In this document: one piece after another, positions 1 through 7,344 of the stretch | How positions within the stretch are numbered: position 1 is the first letter of the stretch | How the letters are laid out: each line of letters opens with the position of its first letter | Origin: an uncultured Pseudomonadota bacterium | GTDB lineage: Bacteria; Pseudomonadota; Alphaproteobacteria; RUG11792 | Reading direction: 5' to 3' | Assembly: GCA_902796745.1 (NCBI GenBank) | Contig: CADBQC010000144.1 | Coordinates: 1 to 12,814 of the forward strand | Length of the DNA stretch: 12,814 nt | The notes under the pieces: generated by a model | The model's database searches: none | Told to the model about the DNA's origin: nothing | The model's input: only the letters and a program-made list of their open reading frames with translations | Program-made: the position numbers and the translations under genes

Positions 1-174
1 AAAACAACTATCTAATTTCATTCTGACATGAGCTAATTCCACATGCATAGCTTTTTTGTACAAACTTTTTGCTTGTTTACCCCCCCCTGTTGCATTTTTG
101 CAACACAATTGTCGATTTAGTGTCCAAATTTGGAAAGCAAATTCTACTGTATCTACGGACAATAGTGGCGACAT
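1..174 (-). other. Possible partial ORF running off the left edge
   Basis: On the minus strand a frame opens with an ATG at 172-174 and stays open to base 1 (about 58 codons). Its visible end contains the stretch AMHVELAHVRMKLDS, which looks protein-like, but I cannot assign a family. No Shine-Dalgarno sits in front of the ATG. The frame crosses a run of eight C on the plus strand (G8 in the coding sense, 80-87), which encodes a Gly-Gly-Gly stretch. It could be the 5' part of a gene, a relic, or chance. The rest of 1-299 holds nothing else that I can name. Confidence 0.2.
88..105. repeat. Perfect 7-bp inverted repeat, TTTT loop
   Basis: TGTTGCA at 88-94 and TGCAACA at 99-105 are perfect complements around a TTTT loop, directly beside the C8 run at 80-87. 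No T-tract follows on either strand, so it is not a standard intrinsic terminator. Function unknown. Confidence 0.45.
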
Positions 175-299
175 GATACGAGATACAGAAACAATTTAAG
201 AGTATCCTGCACAAAGTATTAACAAGTCGCACTGTAGTTGCTCTGGACTACTATTGCATATATTTTTGGCTCACTGTCCTTATTTTTCAGTATTGAATT

Positions 300-660
300 T
301 TACAAAATCTGAAAAAGTATATAAAAGTTTTTAGTTGTTATATCAACAATTTTATCAATAGTTGTTTCTCTCAAGTTTGCGAGGCATTCCGCTACGAGCG
401 AAACAGATGCTGGTTCGTTTGTTTTTCCTCTATAAGGCACGGGTGCGAGGTATGGCTAATTAAAAATCTATCATCTGGCACAAACCTTGCAATTTCGCAT
501 AATTCTTCTGATTTTTTTAATGTCACTACTCCTGAAAATGAGACATAATACCCCAAATCTAAAATCTTTTTGGAATTCTCCGACGAATTCGTATAGCAGT
601 GAAAGACCGCGTTCCTTATGTTATAACGTCTATATTTGAGACTCCCTACTGCCGGCTTTT
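300..660 (-). pseudogene. tatD: Remnant of tatD (TatD-family metal-dependent DNase), C-terminal half
   Basis: Reading the minus strand from about 660, one frame gives RNAVFHCYTNSSENSKKILD, then LGYYVSFSGVVTLKKSEEL and a segment ending VPDDRFLI (up to 458). This matches the HCFSG...LG.Y.SFSG..T.K...L...A..VP.DRLL pattern of TatD hydrolases. The family then has ETDAPYLAPVPYRGK. Here, after a two-base remnant, PYLAPVPYRGKTNEPASVSL follows in another frame from 455, continues to a TatD-like end (IDKIVDITTKNFYILF) and stops at 300-302. A net loss of ten bases therefore removes the ETDA metal-binding segment and shifts the frame. The N-terminal half is absent, and an in-frame TAA lies just upstream of the recognisable part. 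It follows ppiD on the same strand with no room for an intact 5' end. I am confident of the family from the two matching blocks, and that it is non-functional. Confidence 0.85.
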
Positions 661-706
661 AATTCAGAAGAGGTGTCAATTAATTCTTATAAACACTCGT
701 AGTAAA

Positions 707-2656
707 TCAATCAACGCCTTGTTCATCACTATTTTTGGTGATTTCTCCGATCAACTTATTATCTATTCTGATATTTGACATTTTTTTGAATGCATCTACT
801 GCAATACCAATAACCTCAGATTCAGCAGATTTATCTACATATCGGGATATTACCTCATAAAATTGGGGCTCTGGTTCTTGCAATTTTGAGGTATTTTTGA
901 TTCCTATTGCCAAGTAGGTTTCACTATCCAATTTATAAAAAGTGATTTCTCCTGTGCGTAATCTCATTATTATGTTCATTAAGGCATCGCGATTTGGTAT
1001 TAGTTTTAGTATCTTCTTTACTTCTGCTGTTACTCCCTTAGTGTTCGCCAAAAGATCTCTTTTCTTGAATTTAAACTCCTTGGTATCGTACTTAGAGACC
1101 AAAGCAGAAGCGCCATTTGCTCCTTGGGATGCCATATCAGACAAATCTTCTCGTAATGTTTTCTCCACCTTTTTTATCGTATAGTCATGCGTGACAATTG
1201 CCTTTATGGATTTATACTCTGGGAATGTTGCTTTCATAACTTTGTTCACAACAACAACATACGACTTCATGTCTGTTTCCTTAGAATCTATTGTTGAACT
1301 GGATTGACCTTCATCTGTTTCAAAAATGGCATTTACTATTTCGGTTCGTGTATCATCATCCGGAATTAATTGCGCCACTTGTTGTGATTTATCTTTACTA
1401 ATTCCTTTAAGATTTTCAATCTTCATTCCTGTTTCTTTGGAAATCTCCTCGATACTTTTACCAGCACCAAATCCATCATCAATCTGATTTCTGATTTTCT
1501 TGATTTTTGCGTAAAACTCCGGAGAATTCAATTGCTCATTTTGAAATTCCTCACGAATTTCCGCCATTATTTCTTTTTTTGTTTTCTGTTTAGGTCGATT
1601 GATTTTGTCTAACTTGTATATATAAAACTTGTTCCCAATTTTAAGAACGTTGGAAGTTTTTCCTTCCTTCAAGCTAAATAGAATTTTGCCAATACTCTCT
1701 GGAAAATCATATTTGTGCGCTTTCTCAATTGAGATTACTTTTGAGGCAAGTCGCGTCGCAACTTCTTTCGTTGTAGATCCTCTATTTATAAGCCCCCAGC
1801 CTTTATTTGCAGATTTTTCATCATCGAATTCAAATCGCTCAAATCCGCGCGTCTCAATTTGTATGTATAAATCCTTGGTTGCCTCATACTTTTTTTCAAG
1901 TTCCTGCTCATCAATAGCCATATTGCTCAAGAGCGTACTATAATCAATCATAAGAATTGATACGTCTCTTGTCTCAGGAGTTTTGTATTTATCTTTATTA
2001 TTTTCATAATATTGCCGTAATTCATCGTCGGAAAATTTTGATTTTAGCTTTTGTTTATTCAAATCTATTGTTGCTACAATGACTGTGTGCATAGCTTCAA
2101 AATTTTTTGCAATCACGTTCTTTATGATAGTTGGAATTTTGTAGCCTGCAATTACCGGATGAAACAACTGAGTATGAGCAATACTGTCGCGCAATCTCAT
2201 TAAAAAACCGCTCTCACTCATCCCTGAACGACGAAGCGCTATTTCATATGTCTTGCTGTCAAATCCACCGTTACGTTGAAAATCAGGCATAGCATGAACT
2301 AGAGCAACCAAACTTTGTCTCGGTACTATTATCCCAAATCTCTCATAAGAACGTTCTACCACAGTGGCATTGACAAGTTTATCTAAAACCATACCTTTTA
2401 TATCCAGTTTTTCCATCTCTGCATCTGTCAATGGCTTAGCTCCTAAATTGCGAATTCTTTGTTTTTCCTGAGAATATTCTCGTAAAAACTGATCCGCCGT
2501 GATGCGTGTTTTGTCTATTTTTGCAACGGCCCTGGATGCCGAGTAATTCCTTATAATATCACCTACCCCCCAAAGGCAAAAGCTCAGTATTATCGCAGTA
2601 AACAATATTTTTATGATCAAACTATGCGACGCATCTCTAAAACTCTTTAACACCAT
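707..2656 (-). CDS. ppiD: Peptidylprolyl isomerase D-like periplasmic chaperone (PpiD/SurA_N type)
   Basis: 649-residue inner-membrane-anchored folding factor facing the periplasm. A single N-terminal transmembrane segment (about residues 13-35) ends in the FCLWGVGDII motif typical of alphaproteobacterial PpiD. A SurA-like N-terminal chaperone domain spans about 41-165, with FQRNGGFDSKTYE and LR.S..S...F...LRDSI blocks. A parvulin-like domain follows at about 265-355 (KGWGLINRGS, then ILFSLKEGKTSNVLKIGNKF), and then a helical C-terminal part. The parvulin domain is degenerate: KGWG survives, but the usual final GyHI histidine is replaced in GNKFYIYKL, so I infer a chaperone role rather than isomerase activity, as known for other PpiD proteins. 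The length is normal for the family. ATG at 2654-2656 is chosen because it gives the whole membrane anchor; no strong ribosome binding site precedes it. It is divergent from vgrG and followed by the tatD relic. Ends in TGA. Confidence 0.9.
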   Translation of the reverse strand: MVLKSFRDASHSLIIKILFTAIILSFCLWGVGDIIRNYSASRAVAKIDKTRITADQFLREYSQEKQRIRNLGAKPLTDAEMEKLDIKGMVLDKLVNATVVERSYERFGIIVPRQSLVALVHAMPDFQRNGGFDSKTYEIALRRSGMSESGFLMRLRDSIAHTQLFHPVIAGYKIPTIIKNVIAKNFEAMHTVIVATIDLNKQKLKSKFSDDELRQYYENNKDKYKTPETRDVSILMIDYSTLLSNMAIDEQELEKKYEATKDLYIQIETRGFERFEFDDEKSANKGWGLINRGSTTKEVATRLASKVISIEKAHKYDFPESIGKILFSLKEGKTSNVLKIGNKFYIYKLDKINRPKQKTKKEIMAEIREEFQNEQLNSPEFYAKIKKIRNQIDDGFGAGKSIEEISKETGMKIENLKGISKDKSQQVAQLIPDDDTRTEIVNAIFETDEGQSSSTIDSKETDMKSYVVVVNKVMKATFPEYKSIKAIVTHDYTIKKVEKTLREDLSDMASQGANGASALVSKYDTKEFKFKKRDLLANTKGVTAEVKKILKLIPNRDALMNIIMRLRTGEITFYKLDSETYLAIGIKNTSKLQEPEPQFYEVISRYVDKSAESEVIGIAVDAFKKMSNIRIDNKLIGEITKNSDEQGVD

Positions 2657-2715
2657 AAATAATCACAGAAGATAGAAAAACTTTATCCCATTTAGGGTAA
2701 TCCATAATTGCCTCA

Positions 2716-2737
2716 ATCTCAACATTTTTGTTGAGAT
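2716..2737. repeat. Perfect 9-bp inverted repeat between divergent ppiD and vgrG
   Basis: ATCTCAACA (2716-2724) and TGTTGAGAT (2729-2737) pair perfectly around TTTT. It lies in the 171-base spacer between two divergent genes, where operators are expected. Neither strand carries a T-tract after it, so a terminator is unlikely. A regulator-binding site or a leader hairpin are both possible. Confidence 0.45.
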
Positions 2738-2827
2738 ATAGAAACTAACAATTTATCAATTAAGATAGTGAAAATTAATGCAATATGGAGATAAGATACT
2801 GGTATACAGACGTTAAAGTTGCCTTGA

Positions 2828-4936
2828 ATGAGCGAAGATAGATATACAGTACACATGCATAATGCGTTAATTTCTGATGCTGTTGTTATTAGAGCTGAGA
2901 TAGATGAAAAGATGTCCACTCTCTTTTGTGCAGACGTGTACCTCCAGACAATGGATCAAATTGATACCGAAAAACTTTTGAATACTACAGCAACTATCGC
3001 CATAGAAATAGATGAACAAAACTTTCGATATTTCTCCGGTATAATCGAACAAGCGACTTTTGAAAATGTGGTGAGTACAGACAAAGTAAACAACGGCAAT
3101 ATTCTGTATATCAGGATGTCTTCCACCCTGACCCGTATGCAGTATACGAAAAAATATCGGGCATTTCAGGAACAAACAGCTCCAGATATAATCCGTAGCA
3201 TTTTAAAAGAGAACAACATTATAAATACGCATATGAGCTTAGGCAATCAGACAAGGATAAAACGTACTTTTTGTGTGCAGTATGGGGAAAGTGATTTTCA
3301 TTTCATATCTCGCCTGATGGAAGAAGAAGGAATATTCTATTGTTTTGAACATGAAAATAACAAGGATATCCTTCAGATATCAGACACCAGTTCTGCCTGC
3401 AAAAGAATTAAGACAGAACTAAAAATTCGCAAATATTCCACAAATGCAACCATTACACCAGATTCTGTCTATAATGTGTCACTTTCAGATTCCATTGGAA
3501 CAAAAAAAGTTGAAGCATATTCATACTGTGATGAAAAATCTGAAGTTATTTCCGGAGTATATTCTGACACTCGAGACAAAACAAAATTTGGTGAGAAAGA
3601 AATATATGAGCCGTTATTTAGCGAAAAAAATGCAGGAAATGATATAACAAAAATCATGTTTGAAGAAGCAAATAGCCTTACAAAAAAATTGGTTGGAAAC
3701 TCATATTGTCCGGAAATTTATGCTGGTTCCATCTTCTCAATCTCCGGCGCAAACATAGAAAAACATAACGGAGAATTTTTAACAATTTCGGTAAAACACT
3801 ATATAAACCAGATTCCAGATACAAGGGATACTCCTATTTATTATAATTCATTCGTTGCAATTCCAAGCAATATTCCATTTAGACCTGTGCAAACTCACTT
3901 TAAGAACAGAATTTTTGGATGCCAAACAGCACTAGTAAACGGAACTTCCGGTGAAGAAATTTTTTGTGATAACAATGCCAGAATAAAGGTGAAATTTCAC
4001 TGGGATTCGCGAACTCAACAAGATGAGAATAGTTCTTGTTGGATCAGAACAGCTCAGATTTGGGCGGGCAATAACTTTGGCTTCCTAGTAGTCCCACGCG
4101 TTGGTATGGAAGTTTTGGTTCAATTTATCAATGGGGATCCAGATCAACCGATAGTAGTTGGATGCCTCTATAACGGTGTAAATAAGGCGATTGAATATGC
4201 AAAAGATAATAAATCAGTGTCATCATTTCGCACAAATTCTTTGCAGACTGAGAACGGATTTAATGAATTAAGTTTTAATGACAAGAAGAATGAAGAAGAA
4301 ATTTTTGTGCACGCTCAAAAAGATATGAACTTGATAATTGAAAATAGTATGCAAGAAGTTTTGTTAGAAGGCTCCAAAAAAACAGTTTTGGAATCGCAAA
4401 AAGAGCCCACCGAAAATTCTTTGACGATTAAAAAAGGAAAAAATAGCATCACATTGAATGAAGGAGATTACGTAGTTATTCTTGACAATGGAAACCAGGC
4501 AATTACCTTAAAAGATGGAAACCAAACCGTTACCTTATCAAAGGGAAATTTGAAAATTGATGTTACTGGTGAAATTTCTATCAAAGCCACGAAAGACATA
4601 AACATAGAAACCGATGGTGAATTCTGCATAAAATCTGGGAAAAAGATGATATTGAATTCAAGTAATGCCATAGATATAAAAGCCACAGGAGATGTGAAGG
4701 TTGATTGCACAAAACTTTCTGCGAATGCAAAAAATACCCTGGAATTGATTGCATTAAGCTTTAAATTTGATGCAAAAACTAATGTTCAAATCGATGGGCT
4801 TGCAATCAAAGTTAATGCAAAAGCAACCTTGAACCTTACTGCGAATGCAGTCGCTACTGTAAAATCCACTGCGATGCTACAACTTCAGGGAACGGCAGGT
4901 GTTGCGATTCAAGGAGCTATGGTAAAATTAAACTAA
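2828..4936 (+). CDS. vgrG: Type VI secretion system spike protein VgrG
   Basis: 702 residues. VgrG trimers cap the Hcp tube of the type VI secretion system and are fired into target cells. The N-terminal gp27-like part (about 1-350) holds the family hallmark FCVQYGESDFHFISRLMEEE followed by GIFYCFEH. A gp5 OB-fold is at about 352-450, with ARIKVKFHWD, SSCWIRTAQ, VPRVGMEVLVQFINGDPDQP and VVGCLYNG. The C-terminal beta-helix needle (about 451-702) has five tandem nine-residue repeats at 535-579 (consensus xxGNxxITL), then alternating I.I.A.GD-type strands, and ends at VKLN. No enzymatic extension follows the needle, so this is a structural rather than an evolved VgrG. The ATG at 2828 lacks a clear ribosome binding site; ATG at 2855 is an alternative. 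No tssA-M gene, hcp, PAAR protein or recognisable effector and adaptor lies in the window. Intact and AT-rich like its neighbours. Confidence 0.95.
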   Translation: MSEDRYTVHMHNALISDAVVIRAEIDEKMSTLFCADVYLQTMDQIDTEKLLNTTATIAIEIDEQNFRYFSGIIEQATFENVVSTDKVNNGNILYIRMSSTLTRMQYTKKYRAFQEQTAPDIIRSILKENNIINTHMSLGNQTRIKRTFCVQYGESDFHFISRLMEEEGIFYCFEHENNKDILQISDTSSACKRIKTELKIRKYSTNATITPDSVYNVSLSDSIGTKKVEAYSYCDEKSEVISGVYSDTRDKTKFGEKEIYEPLFSEKNAGNDITKIMFEEANSLTKKLVGNSYCPEIYAGSIFSISGANIEKHNGEFLTISVKHYINQIPDTRDTPIYYNSFVAIPSNIPFRPVQTHFKNRIFGCQTALVNGTSGEEIFCDNNARIKVKFHWDSRTQQDENSSCWIRTAQIWAGNNFGFLVVPRVGMEVLVQFINGDPDQPIVVGCLYNGVNKAIEYAKDNKSVSSFRTNSLQTENGFNELSFNDKKNEEEIFVHAQKDMNLIIENSMQEVLLEGSKKTVLESQKEPTENSLTIKKGKNSITLNEGDYVVILDNGNQAITLKDGNQTVTLSKGNLKIDVTGEISIKATKDINIETDGEFCIKSGKKMILNSSNAIDIKATGDVKVDCTKLSANAKNTLELIALSFKFDAKTNVQIDGLAIKVNAKATLNLTANAVATVKSTAMLQLQGTAGVAIQGAMVKLN

Positions 4937-4983
4937 ATATTCATAGATGTTTTTGAAGTCATTTTTGAGGAAAGTTGCAACAT

Positions 4984-5003
4984 GTCCTGTTGATAAGCAG
5001 GAC
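4984..5003. terminator. Possible hairpin terminator between convergent vgrG and rluD
   Basis: GTCCTG (4984-4989) pairs with CAGGAC (4998-5003); one U-G and one more A-T pair can extend it to eight pairs with a GATA loop. It lies between two convergent genes, the expected place for a shared terminator, but no T-run follows on either strand. Weak. Confidence 0.3.
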
Positions 5004-5018
5004 TTAAGGGTCACTAAA

Positions 5019-5978
5019 TTATTTGTAGCGCATTAGCTGCTCCAATTTTTGCATATCTTCCGGTAAACTAGCTTCAAAGTGTAGCCACTCGTGCGTAAAT
5101 GGGTGCTTAAATTCCAATATATTGGAGTGCAAAGCCTGGCGTGAAAAATTGCGAGCAATTTCCGGATACGTATGTTCTATTTTCGATTTCCCATATGTTT
5201 GATCTCCAATAATATTGCATCCAATATGTTTCATATGTACGCGTATTTGGTGTGTTCTCCCGGTTAACAATTCGCATTTTATCCTAGAAATAGCTTTTGT
5301 GGATGTAAAATACACTGCATTTTCGACTTCATAAAATGTGATGGCTTTTTTGCCAATGCTATTGTGCGCTATAAACATTTGCCGATTTTTTGGATGCCGT
5401 GTGATAAAGGTTTCGATCGACCCTTTGCGAGGAGACGGCAGACCAAAAACAAAACAGACATATTTGCGCTGTATTAAATTACCTTTTTCATTTGCAAATA
5501 AATTGGCGAAAGCCATGTGTGCTTCATTCGTTTTTGCAACAAGCATAATCCCCGAAGTATCTTTGTCGAGCCTATGAACTATTCCTGGGCGCATTAATCC
5601 TCCGATATCTGATAAGCGATTGCGATAGTGATAAGCTATGGCATTCACTAAAGTCCCAGATTTATGCCCAGGTGCTGGATGGCATACCATACCAGCTGAT
5701 TTATTTATGACCATTATGAAATCGTCCTCATAAACAATATTTAAATCGATTTTTTCTGGAATGAGCTCATAATCCAGTTCTAACTCATCATCCTCAATTT
5801 CTATTAAGCATGGTGCAATGATTTTTTTAGAAGCATCCGAAATTACCTCACTGTTACAAAGCACTTTCTTTGCCTTTATAAGGCGTTGCATCTTAGATCT
5901 GGAAAACTCGGGAGTTAGTTCCGAGATTACAATATCTACTCTTTTTCCTATTTCAGAATCTTTAACTTCTATCTTCAA
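5019..5978 (-). CDS. rluD: 23S rRNA pseudouridine synthase, RluD type
   Basis: 319 residues, RluA/RluD family. RluD converts uridines in helix 69 of 23S rRNA (E. coli positions 1911, 1915, 1917) to pseudouridine, which supports ribosome assembly. An S4 RNA-binding domain occupies about residues 14-70 (SRSKMQRLIKAKKV). The catalytic domain has INKSAGMVCHPAPGH (about 92-106), the catalytic motif GIVHRLDKDTSG with Asp138, and GRTHQIRVHMKHIGC near the C-terminus. Translation starts at TTG (5976-5978), since no ATG gives the full S4 domain; the next in-frame ATG would remove its beginning. This TTG overlaps the stop codon of the upstream phzF-like gene by four bases (TTGA), so the two are probably translationally coupled. 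RluC and RluA are close relatives, but the S4 domain plus overall layout favour RluD. Confidence 0.9.
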   Translation of the reverse strand: MKIEVKDSEIGKRVDIVISELTPEFSRSKMQRLIKAKKVLCNSEVISDASKKIIAPCLIEIEDDELELDYELIPEKIDLNIVYEDDFIMVINKSAGMVCHPAPGHKSGTLVNAIAYHYRNRLSDIGGLMRPGIVHRLDKDTSGIMLVAKTNEAHMAFANLFANEKGNLIQRKYVCFVFGLPSPRKGSIETFITRHPKNRQMFIAHNSIGKKAITFYEVENAVYFTSTKAISRIKCELLTGRTHQIRVHMKHIGCNIIGDQTYGKSKIEHTYPEIARNFSRQALHSNILEFKHPFTHEWLHFEASLPEDMQKLEQLMRYK

Positions 5979-6769
5979 TGTATCTCAAACTCACAAACTG
6001 TACATGCCTTACCAGAAAGTTTCACTCTTTCGCCTGCATATTCCACATTCAATATTCCTGTGCGTCTTGATGCTTGAAAAGCCTTAAACACGGTTTTACC
6101 AGTAACAGCATGCCAGTAGCAAGCCAGTCTACAATGCATTGAACCACAAACTGGATCTTCATTAACTCCAACTTTTGGCATAAAATATCTGGAATACATA
6201 TCGTAATTTTCATCGCCAGGAGCCGTCACCGCAATCGCTCGACAATCAACTTTCTTAATCTCATCGAAGTTTGGAACTATATTAAAAACATCGTCTTTAG
6301 AATTCAAAACAATCACATAAATTAGTTCATCTTTCACGACTTCTTTATATGATTTTATTCCTATTACTTTATTTATGGAAAATGGGAAATTTATACATTT
6401 TTGCACAGGTTTCGCTGGAAAATTCATAGATATAAATCCATCTTGTAACACAGCCTGAAGTCTTCCACTATTGAATTGATAATTTATTATATTGCCATCC
6501 ACAATCCCTTTCGAAAACAGGATATGCGAAGTAGCCATAGTCGCATGCCCGCAAATTGGAGCTTCATCATTTGGAGAAAACCATCGTATATAAAAATCAT
6601 TTCCTCCAAGTCTCTTAACAAAGGCTATCTCTGACCAGCAGTAATATGATGCTATACATTGCATTTCTTCGTCACTTGGATATTCATCGACGACACAAAC
6701 ACCTGCTGGATTACCCTTAAAAGGCACATCAGTAAAGGCATCAACCAAAAACACGACAAAAAATAACAA
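5975..6769 (-). CDS. PhzF family epimerase/isomerase
   Basis: 264 residues with the two-lobed PhzF (diaminopimelate-epimerase-like) fold. Visible motifs are VDAFTDVPFKGNPAGV at the N-terminus, WSEIAFV with Glu47 at the place of the catalytic glutamate of PhzF, APICGHATMA, NEDPVCGSMHC with the Asp205 region, and QASRRTG near the end. The family includes PhzF of phenazine synthesis and many broadly conserved homologues of unknown substrate such as YddE. No phenazine genes are nearby, so the substrate is unknown here. The reading frame has no suitable ATG: TTG at 6767-6769 is the longest start, and GTG at 6752-6754 (MFLVDAF) is equally possible. No ribosome binding site is clear for either. It overlaps rluD by four bases at its TGA stop and is probably co-transcribed with it. 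Confidence 0.88.
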   Translation of the reverse strand: MLFFVVFLVDAFTDVPFKGNPAGVCVVDEYPSDEEMQCIASYYCWSEIAFVKRLGGNDFYIRWFSPNDEAPICGHATMATSHILFSKGIVDGNIINYQFNSGRLQAVLQDGFISMNFPAKPVQKCINFPFSINKVIGIKSYKEVVKDELIYVIVLNSKDDVFNIVPNFDEIKKVDCRAIAVTAPGDENYDMYSRYFMPKVGVNEDPVCGSMHCRLACYWHAVTGKTVFKAFQASRRTGILNVEYAGERVKLSGKACTVCEFEIH

Positions 6770-6831
6770 AAGTACTATATATCGCTTCTTAGTTTAGCAC
6801 GCTAGATGCTACTTATCATAAAAATACATAA

Positions 6832-6862
6832 TCCCTCGAGAAACTTAATTTATCTCGAGGGA
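6832..6862 (-). terminator. Intrinsic terminator of the mucR-type gene
   Basis: On the minus strand, TCCCTCGAGA and TCTCGAGGGA form a perfect ten-base-pair stem with an 11-base AT loop, starting 17 bases after the regulator's stop codon. The stem is followed by the T-rich TTATGTATTTTTATG. GC-rich pairs stand out in an AT-rich spacer. It should insulate the phzF-rluD operon downstream. Confidence 0.8.
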
Positions 6863-6878
6863 AGTTGTGCGCAATTAG

Positions 6879-7328
6879 TTAAGCAGCTTTTTTCTTTTTG
6901 CGTGCATTTCCAAGTCCATTTGTTTTGGCAATTTCTGTACGCCGCCTAGAATAGCTTGGAGCAACTACAGGATAGTTCGATGAAAGTCCCCACCTCTCTT
7001 TATACTGTTCCACGGTAAGACCATAAGCGGTCATCAAATGTCTTTTCAACATCTGCAACTTCTTGCCATCTTCTAAGCAGATAATGTAGTTATCATGTAC
7101 AGATTCTTCGATCGGAACAGCCGGCGCTTGCACTGGACGGTTGCAAAAACTATTTGAATCTTTCAAAACAGTTGCAACCGATTGAAATATATTTTTCAAT
7201 AATTCAGGAAGTTCGCTTGAGGATACTTCGTTGTTTGACAGATAAGCCGTAGCTATCTCCATCGTATAGTCCATAATAATCTGAGAAGTTAGTTGTTCTG
7301 TCAAATCTTCGATTTTCTTTTTTGCCAT
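6879..7328 (-). CDS. mucR: MucR/Ros family transcriptional regulator
   Basis: 149 residues from the chosen start. Ros/MucR proteins are alphaproteobacterial H-NS-like DNA-binding regulators that silence AT-rich and virulence or envelope genes. The C-terminal DNA-binding half shows the family pattern: ICLEDGKKLQMLKRHLMTAY, then GLTVEQYKERWGLSSNYPVV and APSYSRRR, with a basic tail RKKKK. The N-terminal half (LTEQLTSQIIMDYTMEIATA) is the oligomerisation region. Of the four zinc-ligand positions, Cys84, Asp87 and His97 are present, but the last His is Tyr102, so zinc binding is doubtful. An ATG four codons upstream (7338-7340) is possible. I prefer ATG at 7326-7328 because GGAG lies seven bases before it, within the first four codons of the longer form. 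Single gene with its own terminator. Confidence 0.9.
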   Translation of the reverse strand: MAKKKIEDLTEQLTSQIIMDYTMEIATAYLSNNEVSSSELPELLKNIFQSVATVLKDSNSFCNRPVQAPAVPIEESVHDNYIICLEDGKKLQMLKRHLMTAYGLTVEQYKERWGLSSNYPVVAPSYSRRRTEIAKTNGLGNARKKKKAA

Positions 7329-7344
7329 ATAAAACTCCATTTCA

